This document shows positions 16,798 to 26,748 of a stretch of 64,000 nt of DNA, in pieces; positions within the stretch are counted from its first letter, which is position 1, and the number at the start of each line of letters is the position of its first letter. A program made the translations under genes and the position numbers. Source of the stretch: Limosilactobacillus sp. WILCCON 0051 (GTDB taxonomy: Bacteria; Bacillota; Bacilli; Lactobacillales; Lactobacillaceae); contig NZ_CP154878.1 in NCBI RefSeq assembly GCF_039955095.1, forward strand, positions 620,001 through 684,000, given 5' to 3'. The notes below the pieces were generated by a model. That model was not told the DNA's origin and did no database searches. It saw only the letters and a program-made list of their open reading frames with translations.

Positions 16798-17757
16798 ATG
16801 AGTATATTAGTTGTCATTTTGACGCTGCTCAGCTCGTTTTTAATTACGTTCTTGCTGATGCCGTCTTTGATTCGCTATTTCCGAGCTAAAAAAGAAGGAC
16901 AGCAGATTCGTGAGGAAGGTCCGACCTGGCATGCTAAAAAAGCCGGGACGCCGACAATGGGCGGGCTTTTGTTTATCATTGCCGCTTTGGTAACCTGCTT
17001 GTGGGTTGCAGTCTGGCAAGGAGTCTTAACCAATACGATGTGGGCTTTGCTGTTTGTTTTGGTGGTCTATGGATTGATTGGCATGTGGGATGACTCGATC
17101 AAAATCTTTAACCATCAAAATGAGGGGTTTAAGCCATGGCAAAAAGCGCTTTGCCAAATTATTGCTGCCATGATCTTTACGGTAATCTATCAGCATGAAG
17201 GCTTTCAAATGGGCTTTGGCAGCTCACAGATCGGTTGGTTTTATGGTTTGTTTATTATTTTCTGGATGGTTGGCTTCTCCAATGCCGTAAACCTGACTGA
17301 TGGCTTGGATGGCCTGGTAACTGGCTGCGGTATCGTATCCTTTTTAGCTTACCTGTTCTTGGCAGTTATGCAGCGTCAATATGAGGTTGCTTTGTTCTGT
17401 CTGGCAATGGTAGGGGCTTTGGCCGGCTTTTTCCCTTATAATCACAAACCGGCTAAAATCTTCATGGGTGACATGGGCTCTTTGGCAATTGGGGGATCGT
17501 TGGCTGCCGTTGCGCTGCTTCTTCATCATGAATGGTCGCTTTTGTTTATTGGGATCGTCTATGTTGCTGAGACCTTGAGCGTGATTCTGCAGGTAGCAGC
17601 CTTTAAGACAACCGGTCATCGAATCTTTCCGATGACGCCGATTCACCACAGTTTTGAAATGAAAGGCTGGAGTGAATGGAAGATCGATATCGTCTTTTGG
17701 AGCGTTACGCTGCTGTTCTCGATCCTGACGATTGGTACGATCATGCTATTTGAATAG
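16798..17757 (+). CDS. mraY: Phospho-N-acetylmuramoyl-pentapeptide transferase MraY
   Basis: MraY moves phospho-MurNAc-pentapeptide from UDP to undecaprenyl phosphate, giving lipid I. The 319-residue protein is highly hydrophobic with about ten membrane helices. Cytoplasmic loops hold PTWHAKKAGTPTMGG, WDDSIKIF, NLTDGLDGL and GDMGSLAIGG, plus the HHSFEMKGWSEWKI box, all active-site blocks of the family. Start follows GGAGGATATT. A 133-bp gap holding a possible promoter (TATAAT at 17860) separates it from murD. Confidence 0.97.
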   Translation: MSILVVILTLLSSFLITFLLMPSLIRYFRAKKEGQQIREEGPTWHAKKAGTPTMGGLLFIIAALVTCLWVAVWQGVLTNTMWALLFVLVVYGLIGMWDDSIKIFNHQNEGFKPWQKALCQIIAAMIFTVIYQHEGFQMGFGSSQIGWFYGLFIIFWMVGFSNAVNLTDGLDGLVTGCGIVSFLAYLFLAVMQRQYEVALFCLAMVGALAGFFPYNHKPAKIFMGDMGSLAIGGSLAAVALLLHHEWSLLFIGIVYVAETLSVILQVAAFKTTGHRIFPMTPIHHSFEMKGWSEWKIDIVFWSVTLLFSILTIGTIMLFE

Positions 17758-17890
17758 TCAGCTGGTTTTTGTTTTTAACGATAATTTTAAATATAAATCA
17801 GCATAAGTGGTCTATGATTATTTTTGTGATTAAAGACTGGGTAAAATAATTTTTGCTTTTATAATTGATGAAAATACGAGGTGAATTTTC

Positions 17891-19267
17891 GTGCGACAAG
17901 TAACGAAGTATCAAGGCAAAAAGGCATTAGTATTAGGGTTTGGCATTAGTGGCATTAACGCTGCACATCTGCTGGTCAAGCTGGGAGCCAAGGTGGTAGC
18001 CAATGATCAAAAAACGCCTGAGGATCCAGCGGTCGTAGCTGATCTTAAAGCAGACGGCATTGAGGTGATTACGGGTGAGAATCCTTTATGGCTGGCTGAT
18101 GAGGACTTTGATGTCGTTGTCAAAAATCCTGGGATCCCTTATGATGTGCCGCTGGTTCAAAAATTCATGGCCCAAAAAACGCCAATCATTACCGAAGCTG
18201 AACTGGCCAGTGAGATTTTTGCGGGGCATCTGATTGCAGTTACGGGCAGCAATGGAAAGACCACGACCACGACTTTGATTGAAAAAATGGTTGCCAAGAG
18301 CAATCCGTACCAGACCGCTTATGCAGGCAATATTGGCGTGTCATTCAGCAAGACCGCTGAAAAGATGGGGGCCGATGATACGATCGTTGCTGAGCTGTCC
18401 AGTTTTCAGCTGATGGGCGCGCCAACGATTCATCCCCATATTGCCGTTATTACCAATATTTTCGCCAATCACCTCGACTATCACAAAAATCGGGAAAACT
18501 ATATCAATGCCAAGCTCAACATTACGCGCAACCAAACCAAGGATGACTACCTGATCATCAACTGGGATCGCGATGAATGGCAGGCAGTCGCGCGGCGCTC
18601 CAATGCAACGATTATTCCGTTCTCCCGGCTTAACAAGAGTCATGAGGGAGCCTATGAGCAAGATGGCATGATTTATTGGCGGGATGAAGCAATCATGGCA
18701 GCCAAGGATATTCGCCTGATTGGACCGCAAAACGTTGAAAATGCACTGGCAGCAATTGCCGCGGCTAAGCTGAGCGGTGTTTCCAATGAGGATATCGTTG
18801 CCGTGTTGACGACTTTTTCTGGAGTGCGTCACCGCCTGCAGTATGTAATGGACTATCAAGGGCGGCGTTTCTACAATGATTCCAAGTCGACCGATATCGA
18901 AGCCACTGAAGTTGCACTGCAGGGCTTTGAGCAGCCGGTAATTCTGCTTGCAGGTGGCTTGGATCGTGGCTATACGTTTGAGCGTCTGGTACCATATTTC
19001 AAGAAACACGTTAAGGCAATTATCGTCTTTGGTGAATGCAAGCAGCAGATGAAGGATGCTGCTGAGCAGGCTGGCATTGCCAAGATCGTTGAAACCGAAA
19101 ATGCCGTTACGGCGGTTCCAGAAGCTTGGAAACTTAGCGAGCCTGGTGACGTCATCCTGCTTTCGCCAGCCAATGCCAGCTGGGATCAGTTCCCTAGCTT
19201 TGAAGTACGCGGCGACGAATTCATCAAGGCGGTTGAAGAACTGACTGGACAAAAGGAGCAGAACTAA
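17891..19267 (+). CDS. murD: UDP-N-acetylmuramoylalanine--D-glutamate ligase MurD
   Basis: MurD adds D-glutamate to UDP-MurNAc-L-alanine, ATP dependently. The 458-residue product has the N-terminal Rossmann domain ([10 protein letters not shown]), the ATP site GSNGKTTTT (from 119), [12 protein letters not shown] and the C-terminal ligase domain with [12 protein letters not shown] and [10 protein letters not shown]. It starts with GTG at 17891 behind CGAGGTGA. Its stop overlaps the murG start (TAATG), indicating coupling. Confidence 0.97.
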   Translation: MRQVTKYQGKKALVLGFGISGINAAHLLVKLGAKVVANDQKTPEDPAVVADLKADGIEVITGENPLWLADEDFDVVVKNPGIPYDVPLVQKFMAQKTPIITEAELASEIFAGHLIAVTGSNGKTTTTTLIEKMVAKSNPYQTAYAGNIGVSFSKTAEKMGADDTIVAELSSFQLMGAPTIHPHIAVITNIFANHLDYHKNRENYINAKLNITRNQTKDDYLIINWDRDEWQAVARRSNATIIPFSRLNKSHEGAYEQDGMIYWRDEAIMAAKDIRLIGPQNVENALAAIAAAKLSGVSNEDIVAVLTTFSGVRHRLQYVMDYQGRRFYNDSKSTDIEATEVALQGFEQPVILLAGGLDRGYTFERLVPYFKKHVKAIIVFGECKQQMKDAAEQAGIAKIVETENAVTAVPEAWKLSEPGDVILLSPANASWDQFPSFEVRGDEFIKAVEELTGQKEQN

Positions 19268-20373
19268 TGAGAATCATCGTATCCGGTGGCGGTACCGGTG
19301 GCCATATCTATCCAGCATTGGCGTTGATTGAGCGCCTAAAGCAAGTGGAGCCAGATACCCAGGTCCTTTATGTCGGTACTGATCGCGGTCTGGAAAACAA
19401 AATCGTTCCAGCAGCAGGACTTGAACTAAAGGTTTTGCATACGCAGGGCTTTAAGCGTTCATTGTCGCTGGAAAACTTTAAGACGGCTTATCTGTTTTTA
19501 AAAGCCGTTCATGATGCCAAAAAAATTATTAAGGAATTTAAGCCTGACGTGGTTTTAGGAACGGGCGGCTATGTCAGTGGCGCCGTTTTGTATGCGGCAG
19601 CCAAACTGCACGTGCCAACGGTTATCCATGAACAAAACAGCGTTGTCGGTATTACCAATAAATTTTTAAGTCGTTACGTTGATGAGATTGCCATTGCCTT
19701 TGATGCTGCCAGAGATCAGTTCCCAGCAGCCAAGGTTACGATGTGCGGCAACCCACGTGCGCAGCAGGCAGCCGCTAATGCAAATTCCGATTTTTCTTGG
19801 ACCAGCTACGGCTTAAGCGATGACAAGCCGGTTCTGATGATCTTTGGGGGCAGTCAAGGAGCGCCTAAGATCAATGCCAGTGTGGTTCAGGCCGTTCCTG
19901 AATTCAGCAAGCGCGATTATCAGGTTGTTTTTGCCACGGGGCAGAAGCGCTATGATCAGGTTAAAGAGGCACTTAAAGGCGTTAAAGTCGGATCAAACGT
20001 CAAGATCGTTCCTTATATTGAAGACATGCCGGCTAAAATGCCTAAAGTTGCCTGCCTGGTCTCAAGAGCCGGTGCAACCACGATTGCTGAGATTACGGCA
20101 CTGGGCATTCCAACGATTTTGATTCCAAGTCCTTACGTAACGGCCAACCATCAAGTCAAAAATGCCATGGCGCTGGTTAAAAACGGTGCTGCGGCCATGA
20201 TTACCGAAGATCAGCTTGATGGCCGCTCACTGCTGGTTCAAGCTGATCGTCTGATGGAAGATCAGGCTGCCCGTGATCAGATGGCACAGGCCTCAAAAAA
20301 GATGGGCCGTCCAGATGCAGCTGATCGCTTGATTAAGATTCTGCATAAGGCGATTGCCGATCACCAAAAATAA
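19267..20373 (+). CDS. murG: UDP-GlcNAc transferase MurG (lipid II synthesis)
   Basis: MurG transfers GlcNAc to lipid I on the inner membrane face, forming lipid II. The 368-residue GT-B glycosyltransferase opens with [19 protein letters not shown], has GGYVSGAV and [14 protein letters not shown], and the UDP-GlcNAc site around [10 protein letters not shown] and [25 protein letters not shown]. It overlaps murD by one base and is 12 bp from divIB. Confidence 0.97.
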   Translation: MRIIVSGGGTGGHIYPALALIERLKQVEPDTQVLYVGTDRGLENKIVPAAGLELKVLHTQGFKRSLSLENFKTAYLFLKAVHDAKKIIKEFKPDVVLGTGGYVSGAVLYAAAKLHVPTVIHEQNSVVGITNKFLSRYVDEIAIAFDAARDQFPAAKVTMCGNPRAQQAAANANSDFSWTSYGLSDDKPVLMIFGGSQGAPKINASVVQAVPEFSKRDYQVVFATGQKRYDQVKEALKGVKVGSNVKIVPYIEDMPAKMPKVACLVSRAGATTIAEITALGIPTILIPSPYVTANHQVKNAMALVKNGAAAMITEDQLDGRSLLVQADRLMEDQAARDQMAQASKKMGRPDAADRLIKILHKAIADHQK

Positions 20374-20385
20374 AGGGGGAAAAAC

Positions 20386-21237
20386 ATGAAAGACGACGAA
20401 GAACGAAATCAAGAGCATCAGCGATATGCACGACGTTTGGCCAAATTAGAAGCGCAGAGTGCCGCGGCTTTTGATCGTCGTCGTCGCTATCAAAAACAGG
20501 GCATTGGCAGTCGTGTCGTGGGTATCAAGCGTGCACAGCGCGTTGACAACTCACGGCGCGTACTCAGCATCTTGGTTCCTTTTTTGATCATTATGCTGCT
20601 GGCCCTGTATATTGTTTCTCCCTTAAGCAAGATCAAAAGCATCCAAGTAACTGGCAATCAAGATCTGTCAGCCGCTAAAGTTGAATCGGCAGCTCAGATC
20701 AAAAAGGGAGCCCTGATCTGGCGAGTCTTGATTCAGCAAAAAAAACTTGAACAGACGGCCCAAAAAGCCAATCCGCAGGTTAAATCGCTCAAGGTCAGTC
20801 TAACTGGACCGCAGTCGATCAAAATCAAGGTCGCTGAATATCCGATTATTGGCGTAATTGAGCATAATGGGGTCAATCAGCTGCTGATTGGCAATGGTCG
20901 GCTGACTCCAGTCAAGAATCGCTCAATCTCTAATTTTGTACGCTATGCCGGTTTTGAGCATCACGAAAAGATCATGCAGCAGACGGCCCGTCAGATTGGC
21001 AGGCTTCCCGCCGCAATCCGGGGTGGCATCTCAGAAGTAACCTTTGCCCCCACGACATCAGATACTAAGCGTCTGCGCATTTACATGAATGATGGCAACG
21101 AGATTTTGGTTCGTTCTGACAATCTGAATCAAAAAATGCGCTATTATCCTTCAATTGCCTCTAAAATGAAGGCAAACGGCGTAGTTGATCTGCAATATGG
21201 GGCCTTCTCGTACTCATATGGCACCCAAGACGAGTAG
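20386..21237 (+). CDS. divIB: Cell division protein DivIB/FtsQ
   Basis: DivIB scaffolds the divisome with FtsL and DivIC. The 283-residue protein has a charged cytoplasmic tail (1-57), one membrane helix (about 58-79), a POTRA domain starting IKSIQVTGNQDLSAAKV (about 82-152) and an extracellular beta domain. Start follows AAAGGGGGAAAA. Its position between murG and ftsA confirms the call. Confidence 0.93.
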   Translation: MKDDEERNQEHQRYARRLAKLEAQSAAAFDRRRRYQKQGIGSRVVGIKRAQRVDNSRRVLSILVPFLIIMLLALYIVSPLSKIKSIQVTGNQDLSAAKVESAAQIKKGALIWRVLIQQKKLEQTAQKANPQVKSLKVSLTGPQSIKIKVAEYPIIGVIEHNGVNQLLIGNGRLTPVKNRSISNFVRYAGFEHHEKIMQQTARQIGRLPAAIRGGISEVTFAPTTSDTKRLRIYMNDGNEILVRSDNLNQKMRYYPSIASKMKANGVVDLQYGAFSYSYGTQDE

Positions 21238-21372
21238 GTTCGTTGATCAAGCGCCAAATAAACATGGTTTGGACCTTTTTTGTATCGTGTTAAGTGTGGT
21301 AAAATTTAGTACAGTTTATGGCTACAATCTGAATCCGGGTTGAATTTTAGAAAACAGGAGGGTTCCAGGCAG

Positions 21373-22752
21373 ATGGAAAATTCACAAGTCTACGTAGGCT
21401 TAGATATCGGAACCACTTTAATTAAAGTATTGGTATGCGAAAACGTAAAAGGACAATTAAAAGTCGTAGGCACTGGCGTTCAACCATCTGCTGGGCTGAA
21501 TCGTGGCGTGATCGTCGATATTGACAAAACGGCGCAGGCAATTTCAAGAGCGGTTGCTGAGGCCGCGGCCAAGTCAGGCATTGACATCAAAAAAGTTGTC
21601 GTTGCTCTGCCAGCCAACTATCTGCAAATGGGTCACGTTCATGGCATGATTACGATCGCCAGTCAAGGTCAGTCGCGTGAGATCGTCAATCAAGACGTAA
21701 TCGACGTTGCTCAGTCAACGCTGACGCAGAATCTGCCGCCTGAACGCGAGATCATTGACCTGGTTCCACAAGAATTCACGGTCGATGGTTTTAAGGGAAT
21801 TAAGGATCCACGGGGAATGGTTGGCGTTCGCTTGGAATTGGCAGCTACTCTTTATACTGGTCCCAAGACGATCGTTCACAACACTAAGAAGGCAGTTGAA
21901 CAAGCGGGGCTGCAGATTCAAGATCTGGTCGTCTCACCGATTGCCACTGGCTTTAACCTGCTCAACGATGGCGAGCAGGACTTTGGCACGCTGGTTGTCG
22001 ACATGGGTGGCGGTCAGACTACGGCCAGCATCATTCATGACCATCAGCTGAAGTTTGTCTATGTTGATCCTGAAGGCGGTCAATTAGTAACGCGCGACAT
22101 CTCGACAGTGTTAAATACCTCGATGCGTAATGCTGAGCGCCTAAAGCGAGATCATGGCTATGCCGACAGTCGCATGGCTGATGAAAACGTGCAGCTGGCA
22201 GTTGATGTCGTTGGTCAAAATCAGCCGGTCGAATATTCTGAAAAGTATCTGGCAGAAATCATCGAGGCTCGTATTCGGCAGATTTTCCAACGTATCAGCA
22301 ATCGCTTAAAAGAGGTGCATGCGCCTAATCTGCCTGGTGGCGTCATTTTGCTTGGCGGCGTGACGGCCTTGCCTGGTGTGGTTGAGTTGGCCAAGGAATA
22401 TTTTACGACCAATGTGAAGACTTTTGTGCCTGAACAGATGGGAGTCCGTCATCCTGGCTTTGCGCTGGCAATTGCCTTGGGAATGTATGAGGATCACCTA
22501 AACGATATTGATCGTCTGCTGAAGCAAACCGTTCAGCAAGGTGCCTTGATTATGAGCCCTCATCAAGCCGAGCAGCCGCGCAAGCTGGAAACGACTCGCA
22601 GCTACTATCAAGAGTCATATCAAAAACCAATGCCTGATGCCTCGTCAGAACCTCAGCAAGCAAAAGAAGAGCCAATGACGCCGGAAAAGCACGTCAAAAA
22701 GCCTAAGAGCAAGGGTGGCATTAAGCGCTTCTTTGAGAACTTCTTTGACTAA
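21373..22752 (+). CDS. ftsA: Cell division protein FtsA
   Basis: FtsA is the actin-like protein that tethers FtsZ to the membrane. The 459-residue product has VGLDIGTTLIKVLV (phosphate 1), DMGGGQTTASI (phosphate 2) and PGGVILLGGVTALPG (adenosine motif). A long Gln/Pro/Lys-rich linker leads to a C-terminal amphipathic helix (IKRFFENFF) that should insert in the membrane. ATG at 21373 is chosen because AGGAGG (21356-21361) precedes it; the upstream TTG at 21340 lacks a site. A 135-bp gap after divIB may hold an internal promoter. Confidence 0.96.
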   Translation: MENSQVYVGLDIGTTLIKVLVCENVKGQLKVVGTGVQPSAGLNRGVIVDIDKTAQAISRAVAEAAAKSGIDIKKVVVALPANYLQMGHVHGMITIASQGQSREIVNQDVIDVAQSTLTQNLPPEREIIDLVPQEFTVDGFKGIKDPRGMVGVRLELAATLYTGPKTIVHNTKKAVEQAGLQIQDLVVSPIATGFNLLNDGEQDFGTLVVDMGGGQTTASIIHDHQLKFVYVDPEGGQLVTRDISTVLNTSMRNAERLKRDHGYADSRMADENVQLAVDVVGQNQPVEYSEKYLAEIIEARIRQIFQRISNRLKEVHAPNLPGGVILLGGVTALPGVVELAKEYFTTNVKTFVPEQMGVRHPGFALAIALGMYEDHLNDIDRLLKQTVQQGALIMSPHQAEQPRKLETTRSYYQESYQKPMPDASSEPQQAKEEPMTPEKHVKKPKSKGGIKRFFENFFD

Positions 22753-22788
22753 TTAGACTAACTTTTAAAGTGACGGAGGAACCAACGA

Positions 22789-24123
22789 ATGGACAATGTA
22801 ACTAATGAAACTGACCAAATGCAATTAGAGGGTGCGAAGATCAAGGTTATCGGTGTCGGCGGCGGTGGCGGCAACGCAGTTAATCAAATGATCAATGATA
22901 AAGTGTCCGGCGTTGATTTTATCGTTGCCAACACTGACCTGCAGGCACTGGATGCCTCACACGCCCAAACCAAGATTCAATTAGGCCCCAAGCTGACTAA
23001 AGGACTGGGTGCCGGCTCTAATCCGGAAGTCGGCTCCAAGGCTGCTCAAGAAAGCGAGTCTGAAATTTCAAAGGCTCTTGAAGGTGCTGACATGGTATTC
23101 GTAACTGCCGGCATGGGTGGTGGTACCGGGACTGGTGCTGCTCCAGTCGTGGCTAAGATTGCCAAGGACTCTGGTGCGCTGACGGTTGGTGTCGTTACGC
23201 GTCCATTTACCTTTGAAGGTCAGCGTCGTGCCAAACTAGCCAGCGAAGGACTTGAAAAATTAAAGCAAAACGTTGATACGCTGATCGTCGTTGCCAATAA
23301 TCGACTGTTGGAAATGATTGACAAGAAGACGCCGATGATGGAAGCCTTTAAAGAGGCAGATAACGTTCTGCGTCAAGGTGTGGAAGGGATTTCCGATCTG
23401 ATTACCAATCCTGGCTACATCAACCTGGACTTTGCCGACATTCGCCATACGATGGAAAACCAAGGCTCTGCTTTGATGGGAATTGGTTCTTCAACAGGCG
23501 AAAATCGGGCTGCCGAAGCCACGAAGAAGGCCATTTCCTCACCACTGCTTGAAGTATCGATTGACGGGGCCGAACATGTCCTGATGAACATTACTGGTGG
23601 CAAGAATCTGTCGATGTTTGAGGCTCAAGAAGCTTCCAACGTCATCAGTCAGGCCGCTAATACCAATGTTGACATTGCCTTTGGGATGGCCATGGATGAC
23701 ACGCTTGGCGATGAGGTTCGCGTAACGGTTATCGCTACTGGCATCGATAAGGCCAAGCAGCAGCGCCAACAGGCAGCCGCTGCTCGGCCAGTAAGCACGC
23801 CAGCTGCCAGCGAAACGCGCGCTGCTCGTGTTGAACCAGAGGCCAAGCCAGTTTCTGAAAGCACGCCTGCTGAACAGCCTGCCGAAGAACGTCCAGCTGA
23901 AAATCAACGGAGTGAACGAGCAGCTTCTCAAGATCCATTTGCTGGCTGGGATGATCCAACCGCTGGTACTCATTTAACCGATACGCGTGAACAAAACGAT
24001 GAGTTCAATCACGTTAAAAAGCCAGAATTCAATGTCTTTCATGGAGATGTAGCCGCATCCGACGAACAAGACGATGATAATCTGACGATGCCGCCATTCT
24101 TCAAGAACCGTCGTCATGATTAA
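22789..24123 (+). CDS. ftsZ: Cell division protein FtsZ
   Basis: FtsZ is the tubulin-like GTPase that forms the Z ring. The 444-residue product has the GTP signature GGGTGTG (110-116), [12 protein letters not shown] near the N-terminus and [12 protein letters not shown] (T7 region). An Ala/Glu/Pro-rich linker (about 320-425) ends in the conserved tail MPPFFKNR that binds FtsA and SepF. Start follows CGGAGGAACC, 36 bp after ftsA. Confidence 0.98.
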   Translation: MDNVTNETDQMQLEGAKIKVIGVGGGGGNAVNQMINDKVSGVDFIVANTDLQALDASHAQTKIQLGPKLTKGLGAGSNPEVGSKAAQESESEISKALEGADMVFVTAGMGGGTGTGAAPVVAKIAKDSGALTVGVVTRPFTFEGQRRAKLASEGLEKLKQNVDTLIVVANNRLLEMIDKKTPMMEAFKEADNVLRQGVEGISDLITNPGYINLDFADIRHTMENQGSALMGIGSSTGENRAAEATKKAISSPLLEVSIDGAEHVLMNITGGKNLSMFEAQEASNVISQAANTNVDIAFGMAMDDTLGDEVRVTVIATGIDKAKQQRQQAAAARPVSTPAASETRAARVEPEAKPVSESTPAEQPAEERPAENQRSERAASQDPFAGWDDPTAGTHLTDTREQNDEFNHVKKPEFNVFHGDVAASDEQDDDNLTMPPFFKNRRHD

Positions 24124-24133
24124 TTAGTGATTT

Positions 24134-24162
24134 GGGGGAGCTGAATAAAGGCGCTCCCTTTT
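24134..24162 (+). terminator. Possible weak intra-cluster terminator after ftsZ
   Basis: GGGAGC and GCTCCC flank an 11-nt loop before four T's. The short T run suggests partial termination between ftsZ and sepF. Confidence 0.4.
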
Positions 24163-24198
24163 GCTGTATCTTCAGCTCAGAATTAAAGGAGGAGCAAA

Positions 24199-24642
24199 AT
24201 GGCTAATTTTTTAAATAACTTTTTTGGAATCGGCTCTGAATCAGAAACTGAAGATTACGAGCCACAGCCGGTTGCACCGGCAGCTCCCGTAACGCCAGCC
24301 GTCAGCAAAAAGGTGGTACCGATTGATCGAGCACAGCATGCTGCGGCTAAGCCAGCACCGGTTGAAAATGGCAAGATCATGCTGTTTGAGCCACGGTTGT
24401 ATGGCGAGGCCAAGGAAATCGTTGATGAGCTGCTGAGTCATCATGCCGTTATCGTTAATTTCACTCAAATGGACAACAAAGCCGCCAACAAGGTCGTGGA
24501 CTTTCTAAATGGGGCCGTCTATGCAATTGATGGTGAAATTAAGCGGATTGGCGAGCAGATCTTTCTATGCGTGCCACGTGACGTTGATGTTGCCGGTAAG
24601 CTGGCCGGTGATCTTAATTCCAATAACAGTGAACGACTTTAA
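24199..24642 (+). CDS. sepF: Cell division protein SepF
   Basis: SepF bundles FtsZ filaments and is an alternative membrane anchor. The 147-residue protein has an N-terminal amphipathic helix ([12 protein letters not shown]), a Pro/Ala-rich linker and the folded SepF domain (about 58-140) with IMLFEPRLYGEAKEI and VVDFLNGAVYAIDGEI. Start follows AAAGGAGGAGC. Upstream of ylmG and ylmH as in Bacillus. Confidence 0.95.
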   Translation: MANFLNNFFGIGSESETEDYEPQPVAPAAPVTPAVSKKVVPIDRAQHAAAKPAPVENGKIMLFEPRLYGEAKEIVDELLSHHAVIVNFTQMDNKAANKVVDFLNGAVYAIDGEIKRIGEQIFLCVPRDVDVAGKLAGDLNSNNSERL

Positions 24643-24650
24643 GGAGAAAT

Positions 24651-24920
24651 ATGGTTGCTTATCTTGCATGGCTGATCAATAAAATTATTGATGCTTATAT
24701 TTTACTGATTGTTGTCTGGTGTCTTTTAACCTGGTTTCCGGGTGCAATGCAGAGCCGTTTAGGTGAATTGATCACTAAGCTGGTTCAGCCGTATCTGCGT
24801 TTTTTTGACGAACACATTCCGCCGCTGGGAGGGATCAGTTTTGCGCCGGTAGCGGCCGTATTCGTGCTTTATCTGGTGCAGTATGGCATTATTATGCTGA
24901 CCAGAATGATAGGCTATTAG
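24651..24920 (+). CDS. ylmG: YggT family membrane protein YlmG
   Basis: The 89-residue protein has two membrane helices (about 5-27 and 62-85) joined by a loop with WFPGAMQSRLGELITKLVQPYLRFF cut short of the second helix, the pattern of the YggT/YlmG family. It sits 8 bp after sepF behind AAGGAGAAAT. Its role is linked to division and membrane protein organisation by context but is not biochemically defined. Confidence 0.88.
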   Translation: MVAYLAWLINKIIDAYILLIVVWCLLTWFPGAMQSRLGELITKLVQPYLRFFDEHIPPLGGISFAPVAAVFVLYLVQYGIIMLTRMIGY

Positions 24921-24930
24921 GAGCAGAAAA

Positions 24931-25719
24931 ATGACGGATGAAGAAAACATTAAGCAGCATTTTCGTCCTGATGAAGCGCCCTTGATTGCTCAGGTTGAGG
25001 ATTGGCTGAATATGGCTGCTGATCAGTACCGACCGATTTTGACTGATTTTTTGAATCCGCGCCAGGTCTATATTGCTCAAACACTGACCAATCGACGTGA
25101 TGATGTTAAAATGCGGGCCAATGGCGGTTGGGAGCATGCTGAGATGCAGCGGGTCTTGTTTTATCCCAGCTATTATGAGCCGCAGCAGGCTGATTTTGAG
25201 CTGCAGCTGATTGAAATCGACTACCCAACCAAATTTACCGAGCTGCATCATCGGCAGATCTTAGGAACACTGATTGGCACTGGCTTGGCACGTTCATCAT
25301 TTGGTGACGTGCTCAACGAGGGAATGCGCTGGCAAGTGGTAGTCAGTCGTAGTCTAACCGACTATCTGCGGCAGCAGGTTGGTCAGATTGGCAAGATCCA
25401 CGTTAAAATGAAGCCGGTTGAACCAGAAATGGTCGTGACGCCTCAAGAAGATTGGGAAGCCATGACTGATACGGTTTCATCGCTGCGCCTGGATGCTGTG
25501 ATTGCAGCCGGCTTTAACTATTCACGCAACCGTGCCAAGCAGCTGATTGAACATGGCGATGCGCGGGTAAACTGGGAGACTGAGATGCGTCCCGATTATC
25601 CGCTGGTTGCCCATGACCTGCTTTCAGTACGGCATGCAGGCCGAATTCGGATTGATGAGATCCAAGGAACTACAAGAAAAAATAAGATTCGCGTCGCCAT
25701 GTCAGTGGTGCATGCTTAG
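24931..25719 (+). CDS. ylmH: RNA-binding S4-domain protein YlmH
   Basis: The 262-residue protein has an N-terminal YlmH domain (about 1-175) and a C-terminal S4 domain (about 180-255) with LRLDAVIAAGFNYSRNRAKQLI. YlmH has been associated with rescue of stalled ribosomes carrying peptidyl-tRNA on the 50S subunit; that role is from family knowledge. It lies 10 bp after ylmG and 16 bp before divIVA, inside the dcw transcript. Confidence 0.92.
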   Translation: MTDEENIKQHFRPDEAPLIAQVEDWLNMAADQYRPILTDFLNPRQVYIAQTLTNRRDDVKMRANGGWEHAEMQRVLFYPSYYEPQQADFELQLIEIDYPTKFTELHHRQILGTLIGTGLARSSFGDVLNEGMRWQVVVSRSLTDYLRQQVGQIGKIHVKMKPVEPEMVVTPQEDWEAMTDTVSSLRLDAVIAAGFNYSRNRAKQLIEHGDARVNWETEMRPDYPLVAHDLLSVRHAGRIRIDEIQGTTRKNKIRVAMSVVHA

Positions 25720-25735
25720 TTTGGAGGAAAAGCAA

Positions 25736-26449
25736 ATGACGTTAACCGTTGAAGAAATCAGCAAAAAGCAGTTTGACAACAAGATGCGGGGCTATAATCC
25801 CAGTGAGGTCAATGAATTTCTGCGTCAAGTGGCCAGTGAGTTTCAGGCACTGCAGGCTAAGAATCATGAATTAACGGAAACCATCAAGGCCAATGAAGAA
25901 AAACTGAAATACTTCACGGACTTGAAGGATTCTTTGAACAAATCGATTCTGGTCGCGCAAGAAGCCGCCGATAAGGTTAAGAATAATGCCAAACGCGAAG
26001 CCGAAATCATGATTCGCGAGGCGCAAAAGCAGGCAACCGATATTGTTTCAGAGGCTAATGCCAAGGCAAATCAAGTTGTTGAAAACAGTGCCGATGAAAC
26101 GCGGAAGCTGACTACGGAAACCAATGATCTTAAAAAACAGACACGGATTTTCAGACAGCGGCTGCAGGTAATGCTGGAATCACAGCTGGAAGTCGTTAAG
26201 AGCAAGGATTGGGATGAGCTGCTGGCTAATGACGATCTGAGCAAATATGACGAAATTCAAAAGATTTTGGGAAGCAGTCTTGACAATCATTCGACAAACA
26301 GTGTAGAATCACAAGCAATCGATCAACCAGCTGCTGAAAAGTCACAGGAAAGTCAAGCACCAAAGCAGGATCAAAAAGCTGCCGCCAAGCCGGCTGCTAA
26401 AAATGATGGCGAGACGGTCGTTGTCTTTCCTGACAGTACGGCACACTAG
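25736..26449 (+). CDS. divIVA: Cell division/pole protein DivIVA
   Basis: DivIVA recognises negatively curved membrane at septa and poles. The 237-residue product opens TVEEISKKQFDNKMRGYNP (N-terminal lipid-binding domain, about 1-60), followed by a long coiled coil (about 65-165) and an acidic/Gln-rich tail. ATG at 25736 follows TTGGAGGAAA; the longer frame from 25607 overlaps ylmH and is rejected. It is last gene before the ileS T-box. Confidence 0.95.
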   Translation: MTLTVEEISKKQFDNKMRGYNPSEVNEFLRQVASEFQALQAKNHELTETIKANEEKLKYFTDLKDSLNKSILVAQEAADKVKNNAKREAEIMIREAQKQATDIVSEANAKANQVVENSADETRKLTTETNDLKKQTRIFRQRLQVMLESQLEVVKSKDWDELLANDDLSKYDEIQKILGSSLDNHSTNSVESQAIDQPAAEKSQESQAPKQDQKAAAKPAAKNDGETVVVFPDSTAH

Positions 26450-26460
26450 TTGATAATTAA

Positions 26461-26700
26461 TCGCGAACAAACTGTTGAGGAGAATCGCGCCCCCAGCGTC
26501 GTATTTCAGCGAGCCAACGATTGGTGAGAGGTTGGCAATTAAGGCCTGGGCAGCTATCATCTCTGAACGTCAATGCGAACTTAGTAGCATTGGCCGGCTC
26601 ATTGCCGTTACCAAATGACTTAAGGAATCAGGTAACTGATTTGAACTTGGGTGGTACCACGAAAACGCTTCGTCCCATTGCGGACGGAGCGTTTTGTCGT
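26461..26700 (+). promoter_or_regulatory. T-box leader of ileS (tRNA-Ile sensing)
   Basis: The T-box core GGGTGGTACCACG is at 26649-26661. It precedes a terminator whose 14-bp stem pairs 26662-26675 with 26682-26695. The variable base of the UGGN bulge is U, matching discriminator A of tRNA-Ile. An ATC triplet at 26556-26558 is a plausible specifier codon. Uncharged tRNA-Ile would favour the antiterminator and raise ileS expression. The terminator T tract is interrupted (TTTTGTCGTTT). The 5' limit is approximate. Confidence 0.9.
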
Positions 26701-26748
26701 TTGGACGCGATTTTTAAGTTTAGAGAATTGACAAGGAGGAATTCGCAG

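Noticed and set aside
18341..19252. 303-codon minus-strand frame opposite murD
   Set aside because: Antisense shadow of a clearly conserved murD; no ribosome site and no recognisable protein features.
26521..26748. N-terminal extension of IleS in the same frame
   Set aside because: This stretch is the T-box leader with its terminator; IleS family proteins start at 26749 behind a strong ribosome site.
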